Origin: Desertivirga brevis | GTDB lineage: Bacteria; Bacteroidota; Bacteroidia; Sphingobacteriales; Sphingobacteriaceae | Assembly: GCF_017355835.1 (NCBI RefSeq) | Contig: NZ_JAFEWF010000001.1 | Span: 1,116,001-1,180,000, forward strand | Direction: 5' to 3' | DNA length: 64,000 nt | In this document: positions 54,321 through 64,000 of the stretch, one piece after another | How the letters are laid out: each line of letters opens with the position of its first letter | How positions within the stretch are numbered: position 1 is the stretch's first letter | Made by a program: the position numbers and the translations under genes | Notes under the pieces: model-generated | Told to the model about the DNA's origin: nothing | The model's input: the letters and a program-made list of their open reading frames with translations, nothing else | Databases searched by the model: none

Positions 54321-54956
54321 ATGAAGACGCTTACGAAAGAAATGCAAGCTGCAATCACTCCAGACATGGCGCTGGATTTGCTGAAACAAGGCAATGCGAG
54401 ATTTGTCAATAATCTTAAGATCAACCGGAACTTGTTACAACAAGCAAACGAGACTTCAGATGGACAACATCCCTTTGCAGTCATTCTTAGCTGCATCGAT
54501 AGCAGAACCTCTGCAGAATTGATTTTTGACCAGGGTCTGGGGGATATTTTTAGTGTTCGCGTTGCCGGAAACATTATTAATGAAGATATCCTGGGGAGCA
54601 TGGAGTTTGGTTGTAAAGTAGCAGGCTCGAAAATCATTGTGGTACTCGGCCATACAAAATGTGGAGCCATTAAAGGAGCCTGTGATCACGTTGAAATGGG
54701 AAACCTTACCGCATTACTTACCAAGATCAGACCAGCGGTGGACGAGGAGCTTACTATTACAGAAAACCGCAATTCTTCAAACCCTGAATTTGTAGAAAAG
54801 GTATCTGAGATAAATGTTAAGCGCACAGTTAGATCAATAGTAGAACGCAGCCCTATCCTTCGTGATATGATCAAGGCGGGTGAGATCCAGATTGTTGGCG
54901 GTATACACGATATTACTACTGGTGTTGTCCAATTTCATGAGGTAGAAAGCTTGTAA
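54321..54956 (+). CDS. Beta-class carbonic anhydrase
   Basis: Zinc enzyme converting CO2 and bicarbonate. 211 aa. Zinc ligands and catalytic pair: C58, D60 and R62 in ILSCIDSRTSAELIFD, H111 and C114 in VVLGHTKCGAIKGA. No signal peptide, cytoplasmic. It lies on the same strand, 128 nt after the kinase, with its own probable promoter region (TATTTTTG at about 54268 looks like a -7 element). Confidence 0.95.
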   Translation: MKTLTKEMQAAITPDMALDLLKQGNARFVNNLKINRNLLQQANETSDGQHPFAVILSCIDSRTSAELIFDQGLGDIFSVRVAGNIINEDILGSMEFGCKVAGSKIIVVLGHTKCGAIKGACDHVEMGNLTALLTKIRPAVDEELTITENRNSSNPEFVEKVSEINVKRTVRSIVERSPILRDMIKAGEIQIVGGIHDITTGVVQFHEVESL

Positions 54957-54968
54957 AAGCTTTCTACC

Positions 54969-55889
54969 TTAAAAATAGCATGCGAGGTGATTCCGTCCTC
55001 TCACAGCAAACCGGAATTTAAGCATTACTTCGTGGGATCCTCTTTGATACCCGCGAAGTTCTGTATGAGCCATGTCGTAACTGTAACCAAACTGGACATC
55101 AGGAGTTACGAAAAATGAAGCCATAAAATTGAATGAATCCATAGACCGGTAGGAAGCGCCTAGCCAGAACTTCTCCATCAATAATATGCTCGAACTTACA
55201 TCAAACTGAACCGGACTTCCATTAACGTATTTAACCAGGATGCCTGGTTTATATTTAAAATCATAGCTAACATCCCAAAGCGTACCAGCCTGGAAATAAT
55301 AGTGGGGCTTGTTCCTCAAACTCCCCTCCGCTTTGTCGGCAGAAGCAATGGATCTTTGATAAAAATAAGGAGAAGAAATACCCATATAAAACTTAGGGGT
55401 AAAATACATTACACCTGCCCCAAAATTTCCGCGAATAACACTTGTATTCTGAAAAACCGGGTCGTTTACGGATTCAGGACTTTGCGCATATAATTGTGAA
55501 TAATCTCCCCGAAAATTGCTTAGCCCTCCGTTGAACCCAACTGCCAAATACCCTTCTTCGCCAACTTCTACTCTCTGGGCCAATGTAAAATAGCCTCCGG
55601 TTTCCTTAAGCACTTCTCCAGCCCTGTCGTCAGTCAGGATCCCACCAATAAAAGTGTCCGTCTCTCCTATTGGTGAATGAATTGAAAGTGCCTGGGTCCT
55701 TGGAGCTCCTTTGAAACCAGTCCATTGCATTCGAGAAAGAGCAGTGACCCTTAACGACTCTTCCATTGCGGAATAGGCAGGATTAATTGCCTGGTTATTG
55801 AACATGTATTGGGTGTACATAGCTTGCTGCTGTGCACGAACCGTTATTGAAAGCACAACTGTTAACAATAAAATTACTATAGCTTTCAT
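54969..55889 (-). CDS. PorP/SprF-family outer-membrane protein (type IX secretion)
   Basis: 306 aa beta-barrel with signal peptide (MKAIVILLLTVVLSITVRAQ). The start QQQAMYTQYMFNNQAINPAYSAMEESL is the family signature. PorP/SprF proteins are needed for secretion or surface attachment of T9SS type B clients. It begins 4 nt after the stop of the giant Calx-beta gene, the typical SprB-SprF arrangement, so it probably exports or anchors that protein. Confidence 0.93.
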   Translation of the reverse strand: MKAIVILLLTVVLSITVRAQQQAMYTQYMFNNQAINPAYSAMEESLRVTALSRMQWTGFKGAPRTQALSIHSPIGETDTFIGGILTDDRAGEVLKETGGYFTLAQRVEVGEEGYLAVGFNGGLSNFRGDYSQLYAQSPESVNDPVFQNTSVIRGNFGAGVMYFTPKFYMGISSPYFYQRSIASADKAEGSLRNKPHYYFQAGTLWDVSYDFKYKPGILVKYVNGSPVQFDVSSSILLMEKFWLGASYRSMDSFNFMASFFVTPDVQFGYSYDMAHTELRGYQRGSHEVMLKFRFAVRGRNHLACYF

Positions 55890-55893
55890 CCCT

Positions 55894-58800
55894 TTATCTT
55901 TTTAATATTACGTATCCTTTATTGCTTTTCTGAGATCCATCAGCCACTTTGGTGTGAATGATGTAATAGTAAACGCCGTCTGTTAATTGAGCATTCGAAT
56001 TTGTACCGATTCCACTATTAGCCACTCCTCTGAATGCCTTATCGCTGTTATTATATCCCTTAGTCCTGTAGACTTCATTTCCCCATCGGTTAAAGATCAC
56101 CACCTCGTTTTCAGGGTATCTCTCGATGTTTCGAATTACGAACTGTTCATTTCCAGCGCCATCATTATTTGGAGACAGTAATGGATCAGGACCGATATCT
56201 GCATTTTCCCCAGGCCCTACAGGCTTACCTTCCGGATAAAAATCATTGATGATTACGTTCGCGTTGCTTCCAAGTTTCACAAATGCAGTTGGAGTTGCAT
56301 TAGTTATCCTGATAGAGATGTTTTCCTCTCCTTCTTTCAGATAATCTTTCAAACTTTGAATATGTATCTTCTGCTCGCTCTCCTTAGTTCCGGCAGGAAT
56401 AGTAAGCCTAACATATTGAGGCTGTAGCACATAGTCTTTACCCTGTGAAGCGGTTCCCCCATATTGCAAGCTCACCTGTACATCCTGCAACAGCACGTCA
56501 TCCAATACTGCTTTCACTATAATCGAGTCACCTTCGGTTATAGTAGAAACTTCAGGAATTAATGAAACAGTTACATTTCCCTGGACCTTCAATCTAACCG
56601 TAGCGGTATCTTTTAGTCCGGCAGGGTCGATTACTTCGTAGGCAAACTCTTCTATTCCTGTAAATCCTTTTTTCGGGATATATAAGAAGGTTCCGTCTGC
56701 TACATTAAAGTTTTCCAGTTGCGCTCCTGCGAATGCATTGATTAATCGAAACTTCAACACATCACCATCCACGTCTGAGTCATTGGCTGCTACTGTTCCT
56801 CTAAAAGCAGCATCTTTCGCAATATAGAATTCGTCATTAATTGCTACCGGGGGATCATTCACAGGAGTAACATTGATTGTACCAATAGCTGCATTTGATT
56901 CAAGTCCGAGGTTATCCTTAACAGTATAAATGAATGTATAGGTCCCATAGTCGTTTGGAACTGGGGTGTACTTCAATGTCCCATCAGCATTAATAGACAG
57001 AGTTCCCTTAACAGGAGGTGTTTGAATCCTTATGGTTTTCGCATCGATACCGTCCACATCAGTATCATTCGCAGTCACGGAGAAAGTCACTGATGCATCT
57101 TCGGCTGTAGTAACAAAATCAGGATTAGCTACCGGAGCAAAATCGTCATTGATAATTCTTGCGATCGCCGGGCTTCCCTTTGCAGTTAACCTTCCGCCAT
57201 AGTTAGGACTGATATTGCTTAAAACCATATTAAACAATTCGTCGCCTTCGACCTTCAAGTCACCATTAACATCCACAGTGATCTGCTTAGTTTCACCTGC
57301 AAAGCCGGAGAATGACAAGGTGCCCGCTTTAGCGACATAATCATTGTCGTCAGTAGATGCACTGCCATTCGTAGTTCTGTAATCTACATCAAAACCTTTG
57401 CTGGTAAGATTGTCTAGTTTTACAGTGAAGGTTACAGTTGTTTTGCCATTGTGTTGTTCAATCACTGGCTGCGGTCCCGTTATAATTATTTCAGCCTTAT
57501 CATTATCATTAATGTTAACCACAGGAAGCGGTGTAGCCCAGGCAAGCAGACTATTCGAATTACTAATGGTTTCTACTGCAATAGCGATAGTTTCTACATC
57601 TTCAAGTTCGTTGTCATCAGTCACTTTTATTGGAAGGGTAATGCTGTTGGTGCCTGCAGGAATAGTGACAGAGCTTACCCCAGAAATAATATAATCAGAA
57701 CTGGTTGCAGAACCCGACAAACGGTAGGTGATAGTGGTCGGCGCTTCGGAAGTAACATTTTGAGGGAAACTAAAGGTGAAAGCAGCATCCTGCAGACCTT
57801 CCGTACCATCTGTTTTTGTTACTATGATCTGACCCGCATCATCATTTTTTATCGTTCCTGCCGAGTTCGCATTCGTTATCTGCAGCTTATTGCCAAAGGT
57901 ATTAGACAAAGCATGTATAGCAAGATTGAACACCTCATCGGCCTCAAGTTTCAGATCTCCCTTAACTTGAACCTTTATCGTTTGCACCTCTCCAGCCTGA
58001 CCTGCAAAATTCACTAACTGATCAATAGCAGGTATGTAATCATTATCTTCCACAGTTGCCGATCCGTTTGAAGTTGAATACTTCAGAGTAAATGGCAAAC
58101 CGGTTGCCTTACTGAGGGTCACAGGGAAATCAAATGAAGTTGTGCCGCTATTACCTTCTTGCTTAACTATCGTCCCACCAAGAGCAATATCCCCAAAATC
58201 ATCATCCATAATTTTCATTACAGGTATTACAGGATTTACAGTTACTGCGGAAGTGTGTAAAGAGCTTAGTGAGTTCACCACCAACACTACAGTCTCATCC
58301 TCTTCAACTATAGCATCATTTATAACTGGAAGAGATAAGGTTACCTTATTTTGATTAGCCGGAATGGTAATAGCCGCAGAAGTTACGCCAGTATAGTCTA
58401 CACCGTTACCTCCCGCTGTTCCATCAAGGGAGTAATTGATAACAATAGGCTGATCAGAGGTCATATCCGCCGGAAGACTAAACGTAAAGGTACCGGCTAC
58501 AGCTCCTGTTTCAACTCCATCAGTCTTAGTGATCGTAACTGCTCCCTGATCGTCGTTAAGGATAGTACCAGTAACACTGGTGCTCTCTAAAACCAAGCGT
58601 CCATTGAAATTATCAGACAGATCTTTCAGAACAAGAGTAAGAGCTTCATTCGCCTCGATCTTCTTATCCCCTTTTACCTGAATGCTGATGGTCTGAATTT
58701 CCCCTGCTGTTCCAGCAAAAGAAACCGCAGCATTTGCAGAGGCACTTGTATAATCATTATCTGCTACTCTTGCAGCATCGTCTGCTGTTTGATAAGGAAG

Positions 58801-61800
58801 TGTGAAAGGCTTGCCTGTTGCCTTTTTCAAAGTCAATTTAAAATCAAGAGTAGCAGTGCCATTGTCTCCTTCGGCTACACTTGCAGGTGTAATGGAGATA
58901 GTGGTATTATCGTTGTCCAGAATATCGAGACTTGCTGCGGCGTTTGCTAATTGAATGTTATAAGGGTTGTCTGTTGCAGATCCTGAAACAGATGCTGCAA
59001 TACTTACAGTTTCTTTATCTTCAATGATAGCATCGTCATATACCGGAAGAGTGAGGGTAATATTGTTTTGCCCTGCAGGAATAATAATATTTCCAGGTGA
59101 CGTCCCGGTGTAATCTTCTCCATTTCCTTTAGCTGTTCCCGCAAGACTATAATTAATCTTCAAGGGACTGTCTGAAGTCAATCCAACAGGATAGCTGAAA
59201 TTAAAGGCGGCTGCCTGCCCTGCTTCAACACCATCTACCTTCGTAATAGCAACAGATCCAAAATCATCGTTTTCTATTGTTGTCGTTCTGCTTTTAGCGG
59301 TAACAGTCAAGGCACCTCCAAAAGTGTTTGTTGGATCGTCAACCTGCAAAGTGAACAACTGGTGAGGTTCAATCTTTTTATCGCCTTTAACTGCAATTGA
59401 AATAGATTTACTTTCACCTGCAGTACCTGCGAAGTTAAGAGTAGCTATTGCTGGAATATAATCTCCATCGGCAGCTAATGCTGTACCGTCCATAGTTTGA
59501 TAAGCCACCTGGAATCCTGAGTTAGTTGCACGATCAAGCGTTAGCGTATAAGTCGCGTTTTGAACCCCCTCATCTCCTTCAGGGATTTTTACATCCGCAC
59601 TTAATACCAAAGTTCCTTTGTCATTGTCCTCAATAATAAGGTCTGGATAAACACCTTCAAGTGAAATTGCAGTATTGTAAGGACTTTCGCAGTTTGCATT
59701 GACAATCTTTACGGCTTCATCTCCTTCCACTTTAATATCATCAATAACAGGCAAAGTAAGTTCTGCGGATTGAGCACCAGGTTGTATTACTACCGAACCA
59801 GAAACAGGACCGCCGAAATCGACGCCGTTCGCTTCTGCCAGGCCACCCAATCTATAAGTAATAGTGGTTGCTTTATCAGACGTTGCGTTATCCTTAAAAC
59901 TAAAGATATATTTACCAGCAATACTGTTGGCTTCTTTTCCGTCCACTTTGCTGACTGAGATCTGTGCGATATCATCATCATTTATTGTACCCGTGGCGCT
60001 ATTATGTTCGAAGGTCAAACGATTATTAAAAGTATTGCTGATACTATTAAGCCTTGCTGTAATTGTTTCTGCTGCTTCAACAACCTTATCATCTTTAACT
60101 ACCACCTTAATAGTTTGAGATTCTCCGGGAAGGCCAGAGAAACTTAAGTTACTGCTTAAAGCGTTGTAATCCCCGGTTGCGCTAGTTGCGGAGCCGTCAA
60201 GTGTTGAGAACTGGACTGTGAACGGCTTCGTCGTTTCCTTATCCAACGTCACCTTAAAATCAAGGGTTTTCGTTGCAGCATCCTTCTCATTTATGTCAGC
60301 AGGACTTATCGAAAGTAATCCCTTATCGTTGTCAGCGATATTGATAGGGGTTATACCTGAAGGAATAGTAATGTTATAATCGTTCAACTCTACTGATGCC
60401 TCAAGCTCTATGATTTCAGTGTCTTCAACCACCCCATCATCGATAACAGGCAAAGTTACCTTAATACTATTTTCACCTGCAGGAAGTTCAATAACTGAGC
60501 TTGATCCGATATAGTCTTTCCCGGTTTTGGCTTCTCCATTAAGTGAGTAGTTAATTTTTAAAGTACGGTCGGCCCTAAGGTCCTTTTCGAAACCTATGGT
60601 AAATGAGGCGTCTTTCAACCCTTCTTCTCCATCCGTTTTGCTGATTACAAGGTTACCTTTATCATCATTAGTAATAGTTGCTTTACCCGTCATTTGTGGA
60701 ATGCTCATTAGATTACTTAAAGAGCTGGTTATTGCTCCTAGCTGCACAATGAACACTTCATCACCCTCGATCTTTTTATCGCCCTTGATAGATACAGAAA
60801 TAGGCTGATTTTCATTCGGTTTACCTTCAAAAGATAAACTACCCTGAGTAGCTATATAATCCTGATCGGAAGTTTTGGCTGATTGATCAACGGTTGTATA
60901 AGAGATCTTATACCCTGATGACACCTCCTTGTCGGCAGTTAGGAAGAAATTGGCTGATGTCTGGCCCTGATCACCTTCAAGAATACTAACATCAGGACTC
61001 AGGGTTAAGGTTAGCCTGTCATCATCTTCAATAGTAAGGCCTTTAATCTGTTCCGTGGCATTCGTTTTATTAGCACTTGTTACAGAAGTAATCGAGAGAA
61101 TGATGTCTTCCGCACCTTCCACAATTTGGTCATCAACTACATCAAGAACAATACTTCTTTTTAATTGCCCTGCAGGAATAGTGATACTTGTAGGAGTACT
61201 GGTAGAATAATCTTTTACACTTTCAGCCTTTCCGCTTAACGAATAACTGATCGTCGCATCTTTATCAGAAGAGTAGCCCGGCTTATAACTAAACTCAAAT
61301 GCGGCCGGTTCCTGGTTCTTCTCCTTGCCATTAATTGCGGTAATGAAGATAGGACTTTCATCATCATTTTTGATTGTGCCTTTAGCCGATGTTTGAAGAC
61401 TTAGACGGTTAGCAAAGTTGTAAGAGAGATTGCTTAGTAAAAGATTAAATGCTTCGTCACTTTCAATTTTTCTGTCACCATTCACCACAACTTCAACTGT
61501 CTGCTCTTCGCCGGCTGTTCCGTTGAAGTGTACCTGCCCGGCTTTTGCTTTGTAATCTGCATCAGCAGCCAGGGCAGTTCCGTCAGCTGTGTTAAAGTCA
61601 ACATCGAACGCCCGACTGGTTGCATTATTTAAGACAAGGCTGAAGGTTGCTATCTTAGTCCCATCTTCCCCCTCAAGTACACTTACATCGCTGACGCTTA
61701 TTTTGGCTGCATCATTGTCCGTAATGGAAGCCGTCTTTGATTGATCTTCTGGTGTTACTATATAAGGACTGTTTACAGCTGTAATATTGAGCGTAACAAC

Positions 61801-64000
61801 TTCCGTATCTTCCAGTTGAGCGTCGTCAATCACGGGAAGCGCAACAGGAACAAACGTTTCACCTGCCTTAATAATTGCTTGTCCCTTGCTAACATCATCA
61901 TAGTCTTTGTCATTACCATCTCCAGCCGCGTTGCCTGATAAGCTATAAGAAATTGATATATCTTCATCCGCGGTTCCCTGGCTTAAGCGAAGGACAAAAC
62001 CTGCGCCTTTTACACCCTCTTCTCCGTCTTGACCATCGATTTTAATTTTTGGTTTATCATCATTTTCTATAGTAGCTATGGTGCTGGCTACATCAATTGT
62101 GAGACGGTCATTGCCAAATTTATCCTTGTACGTTTCGGTCAAATTGCTTAATAACAGATTCAGCACCTCATCTTTTTCCAATTTGGTGTCGCCGTTAATT
62201 ATAACTGAGAACGGTTTGGTCTCCGCTTCTTTTCCTTCAAATGCCAGGGTAGTTGCTATAGGTTCATAATCATTGTCACTAACTTTGGCAGTACCATCGG
62301 CACTATTCAGGTCGACTGAAAATTTACCCTCTGTTTCCTTATCAAGGGTTACGTTAAATGTAGCGGAGGTAGTTCCATTGTCAGTTTCAGTAACGCGTTG
62401 AGCAACACTCAAACTAAGAGTTGCGACATCATTATCCTCGATGCTGAGGCTTTGGAATGAATTGGACATTTGCAATCCATTGTCAATTGAAGTCACCTCC
62501 AGCTCAACCACCTCATCGCGTTCGACTTTTGAGTCGTCAACCGCAGGCAGCTGTAGTTTAACGAACTCGTCACCTGCCAAAATAGTAACAGACGTTGCAG
62601 CTCCTGTATAATCCGCACCGGCAACAGCTGTTCCTGCAAGATTGAATTCTATTTTGGTGTCTTTATCAGCTTTAACTCCGGCAGGAAAACTAAAGGTAAA
62701 TTCAGGTACATCTCCCCCTTCTTTTCCATCTTTGTGTGTGATGGTGATGTCCCCTCCATCATCATTGAGAATACGGCCAAGAGCAGTAGCATCGCTTATT
62801 GTTAATTGCCCGCCAAAGTTCTCGCTAAGATCGAAGATATTGGCGGTAAAGGTTTCGTCTTTCTCTATTACTCCGTCACCTGTTACAATTACAGCGATTA
62901 AGGCGCGCTGGCTCGGTGACTTTAAACTTATCGTTCCGGCAGCGGCAGTATAATCAGAGCTGGCAATAGCCGTTCCATCAGCAGTTCTATACTGCAGGGT
63001 TATCGTCTTGCTCAATTCCTTATCGACCGTAACATAGAACTCAAACCTGGTGGAGGTTCCAGATTGACCCTCCTTGAGCATAACAGGACCAATAATATTG
63101 ACAAGCGCTTTGTCATTATCCTCAATATTAACGTTTACCGAATTAGTCTTAAGCCGGGTTCCGTAAAAATCACTTGCGGTAAGAGAAGCTGTAACTATCT
63201 CCATGTTTTCCACAATGTCATCGTCAACAACACCCAAAACAAGAGGAAGGCTACTTCGCTGGCCCGCCTTTATAGTTGCAGAGCCAGTTACTGGTAAAGT
63301 AAAATCTTTAGCTAATTCAGCAGTTCCCGAAAGGGAATAATTGATTACAATGTCATTATCAGAAGTAGCATTATTACTTAGAGTGAAGGTTATTGAACCA
63401 TCTGTGCTGCCTTCCTTACCATCTGATTTAGCAACTTCTATTTCTGGTACATCGTCGTTTCTAATGATCGTACTCACTTCGTCCGGAGTGTGAATAGAAA
63501 GGCGGTTTTCATAGGTATTACTTAGTTGCGATAGTTTTACAAAGAAATTCTCATCACGCTCCAGCTTTCCGTCACCATTAACCGTTACGCTGACGGGATA
63601 TTTCTCTCCAGCCGTACCATTGAAAACTAAAGTGCCGGAAGTAGCAACGTAATCATTATCTGTAGTTTTTGCCAGGCCGTCTCTGGTAGAATAGTTAATA
63701 CTGAATGGTCCTTGTACCGCTTTATTTAACGTTACCGTAAAATTGACCTTTGATGATGCCCCATTAGCACCCTCTATAATCTCTACAGGACCGCTTATGC
63801 TTAAGTTTGCAACATCATTATCAATCACCGGAACTTCCAGAAGAGTATTCTTCAAAGTAACGTTAGGGTTGGTTGGATCTTCAAGTGCAATATTTAACAA
63901 TTGCAGTTTCTCCTCCTCTTCAACTATAGCATCGTCGACCACCGGAAGTGGGAGCGTGTAACTTTCGTCGCCTGCCGGGATTTCAATCCATCCAGAACCT
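55894..64000 (-). CDS. Giant Calx-beta repeat adhesin with T9SS type B C-terminal domain, N-terminus missing
   Basis: At least 2701 residues are visible; the frame is open at the right edge, so the N-terminus and signal peptide lie outside (a GTG at 63942 is internal, not the start). About 20 Calx-beta domains alternate in two subtypes: A (about 118 aa, YxTADGTA...DNDY...GxAGExxxIxVxVxGDxKxE...NDD) and B (about 113 aa, DGxEG...NYSLxGTA...IPAG...LPVxDDxxVEDxE...DND). Then two cadherin-like/VCBS domains (from about 2285 and 2382), one more Calx-beta (about 2473) and a gliding-motility-type C-terminal domain (LSPNNDG..., VVIFNRWGNEVYRT, GVYYYIIHTK) that targets T9SS type B secretion. Acidic and Ca2+-binding; a surface filament or adhesin is likely. 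Confidence 0.93.
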   Translation of the reverse strand, partial: GSGWIEIPAGDESYTLPLPVVDDAIVEEEEKLQLLNIALEDPTNPNVTLKNTLLEVPVIDNDVANLSISGPVEIIEGANGASSKVNFTVTLNKAVQGPFSINYSTRDGLAKTTDNDYVATSGTLVFNGTAGEKYPVSVTVNGDGKLERDENFFVKLSQLSNTYENRLSIHTPDEVSTIIRNDDVPEIEVAKSDGKEGSTDGSITFTLSNNATSDNDIVINYSLSGTAELAKDFTLPVTGSATIKAGQRSSLPLVLGVVDDDIVENMEIVTASLTASDFYGTRLKTNSVNVNIEDNDKALVNIIGPVMLKEGQSGTSTRFEFYVTVDKELSKTITLQYRTADGTAIASSDYTAAAGTISLKSPSQRALIAVIVTGDGVIEKDETFTANIFDLSENFGGQLTISDATALGRILNDDGGDITITHKDGKEGGDVPEFTFSFPAGVKADKDTKIEFNLAGTAVAGADYTGAATSVTILAGDEFVKLQLPAVDDSKVERDEVVELEVTSIDNGLQMSNSFQSLSIEDNDVATLSLSVAQRVTETDNGTTSATFNVTLDKETEGKFSVDLNSADGTAKVSDNDYEPIATTLAFEGKEAETKPFSVIINGDTKLEKDEVLNLLLSNLTETYKDKFGNDRLTIDVASTIATIENDDKPKIKIDGQDGEEGVKGAGFVLRLSQGTADEDISISYSLSGNAAGDGNDKDYDDVSKGQAIIKAGETFVPVALPVIDDAQLEDTEVVTLNITAVNSPYIVTPEDQSKTASITDNDAAKISVSDVSVLEGEDGTKIATFSLVLNNATSRAFDVDFNTADGTALAADADYKAKAGQVHFNGTAGEEQTVEVVVNGDRKIESDEAFNLLLSNLSYNFANRLSLQTSAKGTIKNDDESPIFITAINGKEKNQEPAAFEFSYKPGYSSDKDATISYSLSGKAESVKDYSTSTPTSITIPAGQLKRSIVLDVVDDQIVEGAEDIILSITSVTSANKTNATEQIKGLTIEDDDRLTLTLSPDVSILEGDQGQTSANFFLTADKEVSSGYKISYTTVDQSAKTSDQDYIATQGSLSFEGKPNENQPISVSIKGDKKIEGDEVFIVQLGAITSSLSNLMSIPQMTGKATITNDDKGNLVISKTDGEEGLKDASFTIGFEKDLRADRTLKINYSLNGEAKTGKDYIGSSSVIELPAGENSIKVTLPVIDDGVVEDTEIIELEASVELNDYNITIPSGITPINIADNDKGLLSISPADINEKDAATKTLDFKVTLDKETTKPFTVQFSTLDGSATSATGDYNALSSNLSFSGLPGESQTIKVVVKDDKVVEAAETITARLNSISNTFNNRLTFEHNSATGTINDDDIAQISVSKVDGKEANSIAGKYIFSFKDNATSDKATTITYRLGGLAEANGVDFGGPVSGSVVIQPGAQSAELTLPVIDDIKVEGDEAVKIVNANCESPYNTAISLEGVYPDLIIEDNDKGTLVLSADVKIPEGDEGVQNATYTLTLDRATNSGFQVAYQTMDGTALAADGDYIPAIATLNFAGTAGESKSISIAVKGDKKIEPHQLFTLQVDDPTNTFGGALTVTAKSRTTTIENDDFGSVAITKVDGVEAGQAAAFNFSYPVGLTSDSPLKINYSLAGTAKGNGEDYTGTSPGNIIIPAGQNNITLTLPVYDDAIIEDKETVSIAASVSGSATDNPYNIQLANAAASLDILDNDNTTISITPASVAEGDNGTATLDFKLTLKKATGKPFTLPYQTADDAARVADNDYTSASANAAVSFAGTAGEIQTISIQVKGDKKIEANEALTLVLKDLSDNFNGRLVLESTSVTGTILNDDQGAVTITKTDGVETGAVAGTFTFSLPADMTSDQPIVINYSLDGTAGGNGVDYTGVTSAAITIPANQNKVTLSLPVINDAIVEEDETVVLVVNSLSSLHTSAVTVNPVIPVMKIMDDDFGDIALGGTIVKQEGNSGTTSFDFPVTLSKATGLPFTLKYSTSNGSATVEDNDYIPAIDQLVNFAGQAGEVQTIKVQVKGDLKLEADEVFNLAIHALSNTFGNKLQITNANSAGTIKNDDAGQIIVTKTDGTEGLQDAAFTFSFPQNVTSEAPTTITYRLSGSATSSDYIISGVSSVTIPAGTNSITLPIKVTDDNELEDVETIAIAVETISNSNSLLAWATPLPVVNINDNDKAEIIITGPQPVIEQHNGKTTVTFTVKLDNLTSKGFDVDYRTTNGSASTDDNDYVAKAGTLSFSGFAGETKQITVDVNGDLKVEGDELFNMVLSNISPNYGGRLTAKGSPAIARIINDDFAPVANPDFVTTAEDASVTFSVTANDTDVDGIDAKTIRIQTPPVKGTLSINADGTLKYTPVPNDYGTYTFIYTVKDNLGLESNAAIGTINVTPVNDPPVAINDEFYIAKDAAFRGTVAANDSDVDGDVLKFRLINAFAGAQLENFNVADGTFLYIPKKGFTGIEEFAYEVIDPAGLKDTATVRLKVQGNVTVSLIPEVSTITEGDSIIVKAVLDDVLLQDVQVSLQYGGTASQGKDYVLQPQYVRLTIPAGTKESEQKIHIQSLKDYLKEGEENISIRITNATPTAFVKLGSNANVIINDFYPEGKPVGPGENADIGPDPLLSPNNDGAGNEQFVIRNIERYPENEVVIFNRWGNEVYRTKGYNNSDKAFRGVANSGIGTNSNAQLTDGVYYYIIHTKVADGSQKSNKGYVILKR

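Noticed and set aside
57451..58017. 188-codon open frame on the plus strand inside the giant Calx-beta gene
   Set aside because: It is antisense to a well-supported repetitive protein, has a skewed composition (many Cys, Ile, Arg, Tyr) and no family match. Other antisense frames in 57-64 kb are rejected for the same reason.
63940..63942. GTG at 63942 as start of the giant protein
   Set aside because: The frame continues upstream with normal Calx-beta sequence (IEIPAGDESYTLPLPVVDD), so the codon is internal and the gene runs off the window.

Overview
The window looks like a chromosomal segment of a Bacteroidota bacterium, most likely family Sphingobacteriaceae (Pedobacter/Mucilaginibacter type). 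The reasons are two SusC/SusD pairs, a starch-utilisation locus with SusE-like lipoprotein, a PorP/SprF protein beside a giant secreted protein with a type IX secretion (T9SS) type B C-terminal domain, a perfect Bacteroidota promoter (TTTG-N19-TACATTTG) before the only tRNA gene, AT-rich composition and a general lack of Shine-Dalgarno sequences. I see no integrase, transposase, phage gene or CRISPR array.

Layout. 1-12.1 kb (minus strand): a starch/maltodextrin locus transcribed regulator -> leader -> SusC -> SusD -> SusE-like -> GH31 alpha-glucosidase -> GH13 amylase (C-terminus cut by the left edge). The sus leader has repeated 15-mers and a 14-mer shared with the regulator's start, and each of the two enzyme-gene junctions carries a hairpin. 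12.2-14.8 kb (+): the 5-oxoprolinase operon pxpB-pxpC-pxpA. 14.8-23.4 kb: mixed housekeeping and hypothetical genes (carboxypeptidase-regulatory-domain protein, chromate transporter, HELGH metallopeptidase, GH3-type acyl-acid-amide synthetase, small receiver-domain protein, small membrane protein, Tat-signal oxidoreductase, alpha/beta-hydrolase lipoprotein, RNase H-like DUF458). 23.5-28.8 kb (-): a second, orphan SusC/SusD pair.

29.3-33.6 kb: a Gly-rich secreted protein, a small membrane protein, cysE-cysM (cysteine synthesis) and threonine aldolase. 33.7-38.4 kb: a glycolysis cluster, with a BadF-type kinase, a divergent NrtR-like Nudix regulator, pfkA, a second BadF-type protein that has lost its phosphate-binding loop residues, and gapA. 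38.7 kb: tRNA-Phe(GAA). 38.9-46 kb: anaerobic sulfatase-maturase-like radical SAM enzyme, TPR protein, YceI, a small lipoprotein next to a degenerate 19-20 nt repeat array, DEAD-box helicase, desaturase, cold-shock protein with a Lys-rich partner, and DinB. 46.1-52.8 kb (-): a full RND efflux operon (TetR, MFP, RND pump, outer-membrane factor) with three matching TetR-like palindromes. 53-55 kb (+): PAS histidine kinase and beta-carbonic anhydrase. 54.97-64 kb (-): PorP/SprF preceded by a giant Calx-beta protein of at least 2701 residues whose N-terminus lies beyond the right edge.

Most genes fall in known families. The observations I consider most worth following are the repeated sus leader, the degenerate BadF paralogue inside the glycolytic operon, the alternating A/B Calx-beta giant protein, and the inverted-tandem repeat at 41.9-42.1 kb. 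I found no clear evidence for a wholly new defence or mobile system.
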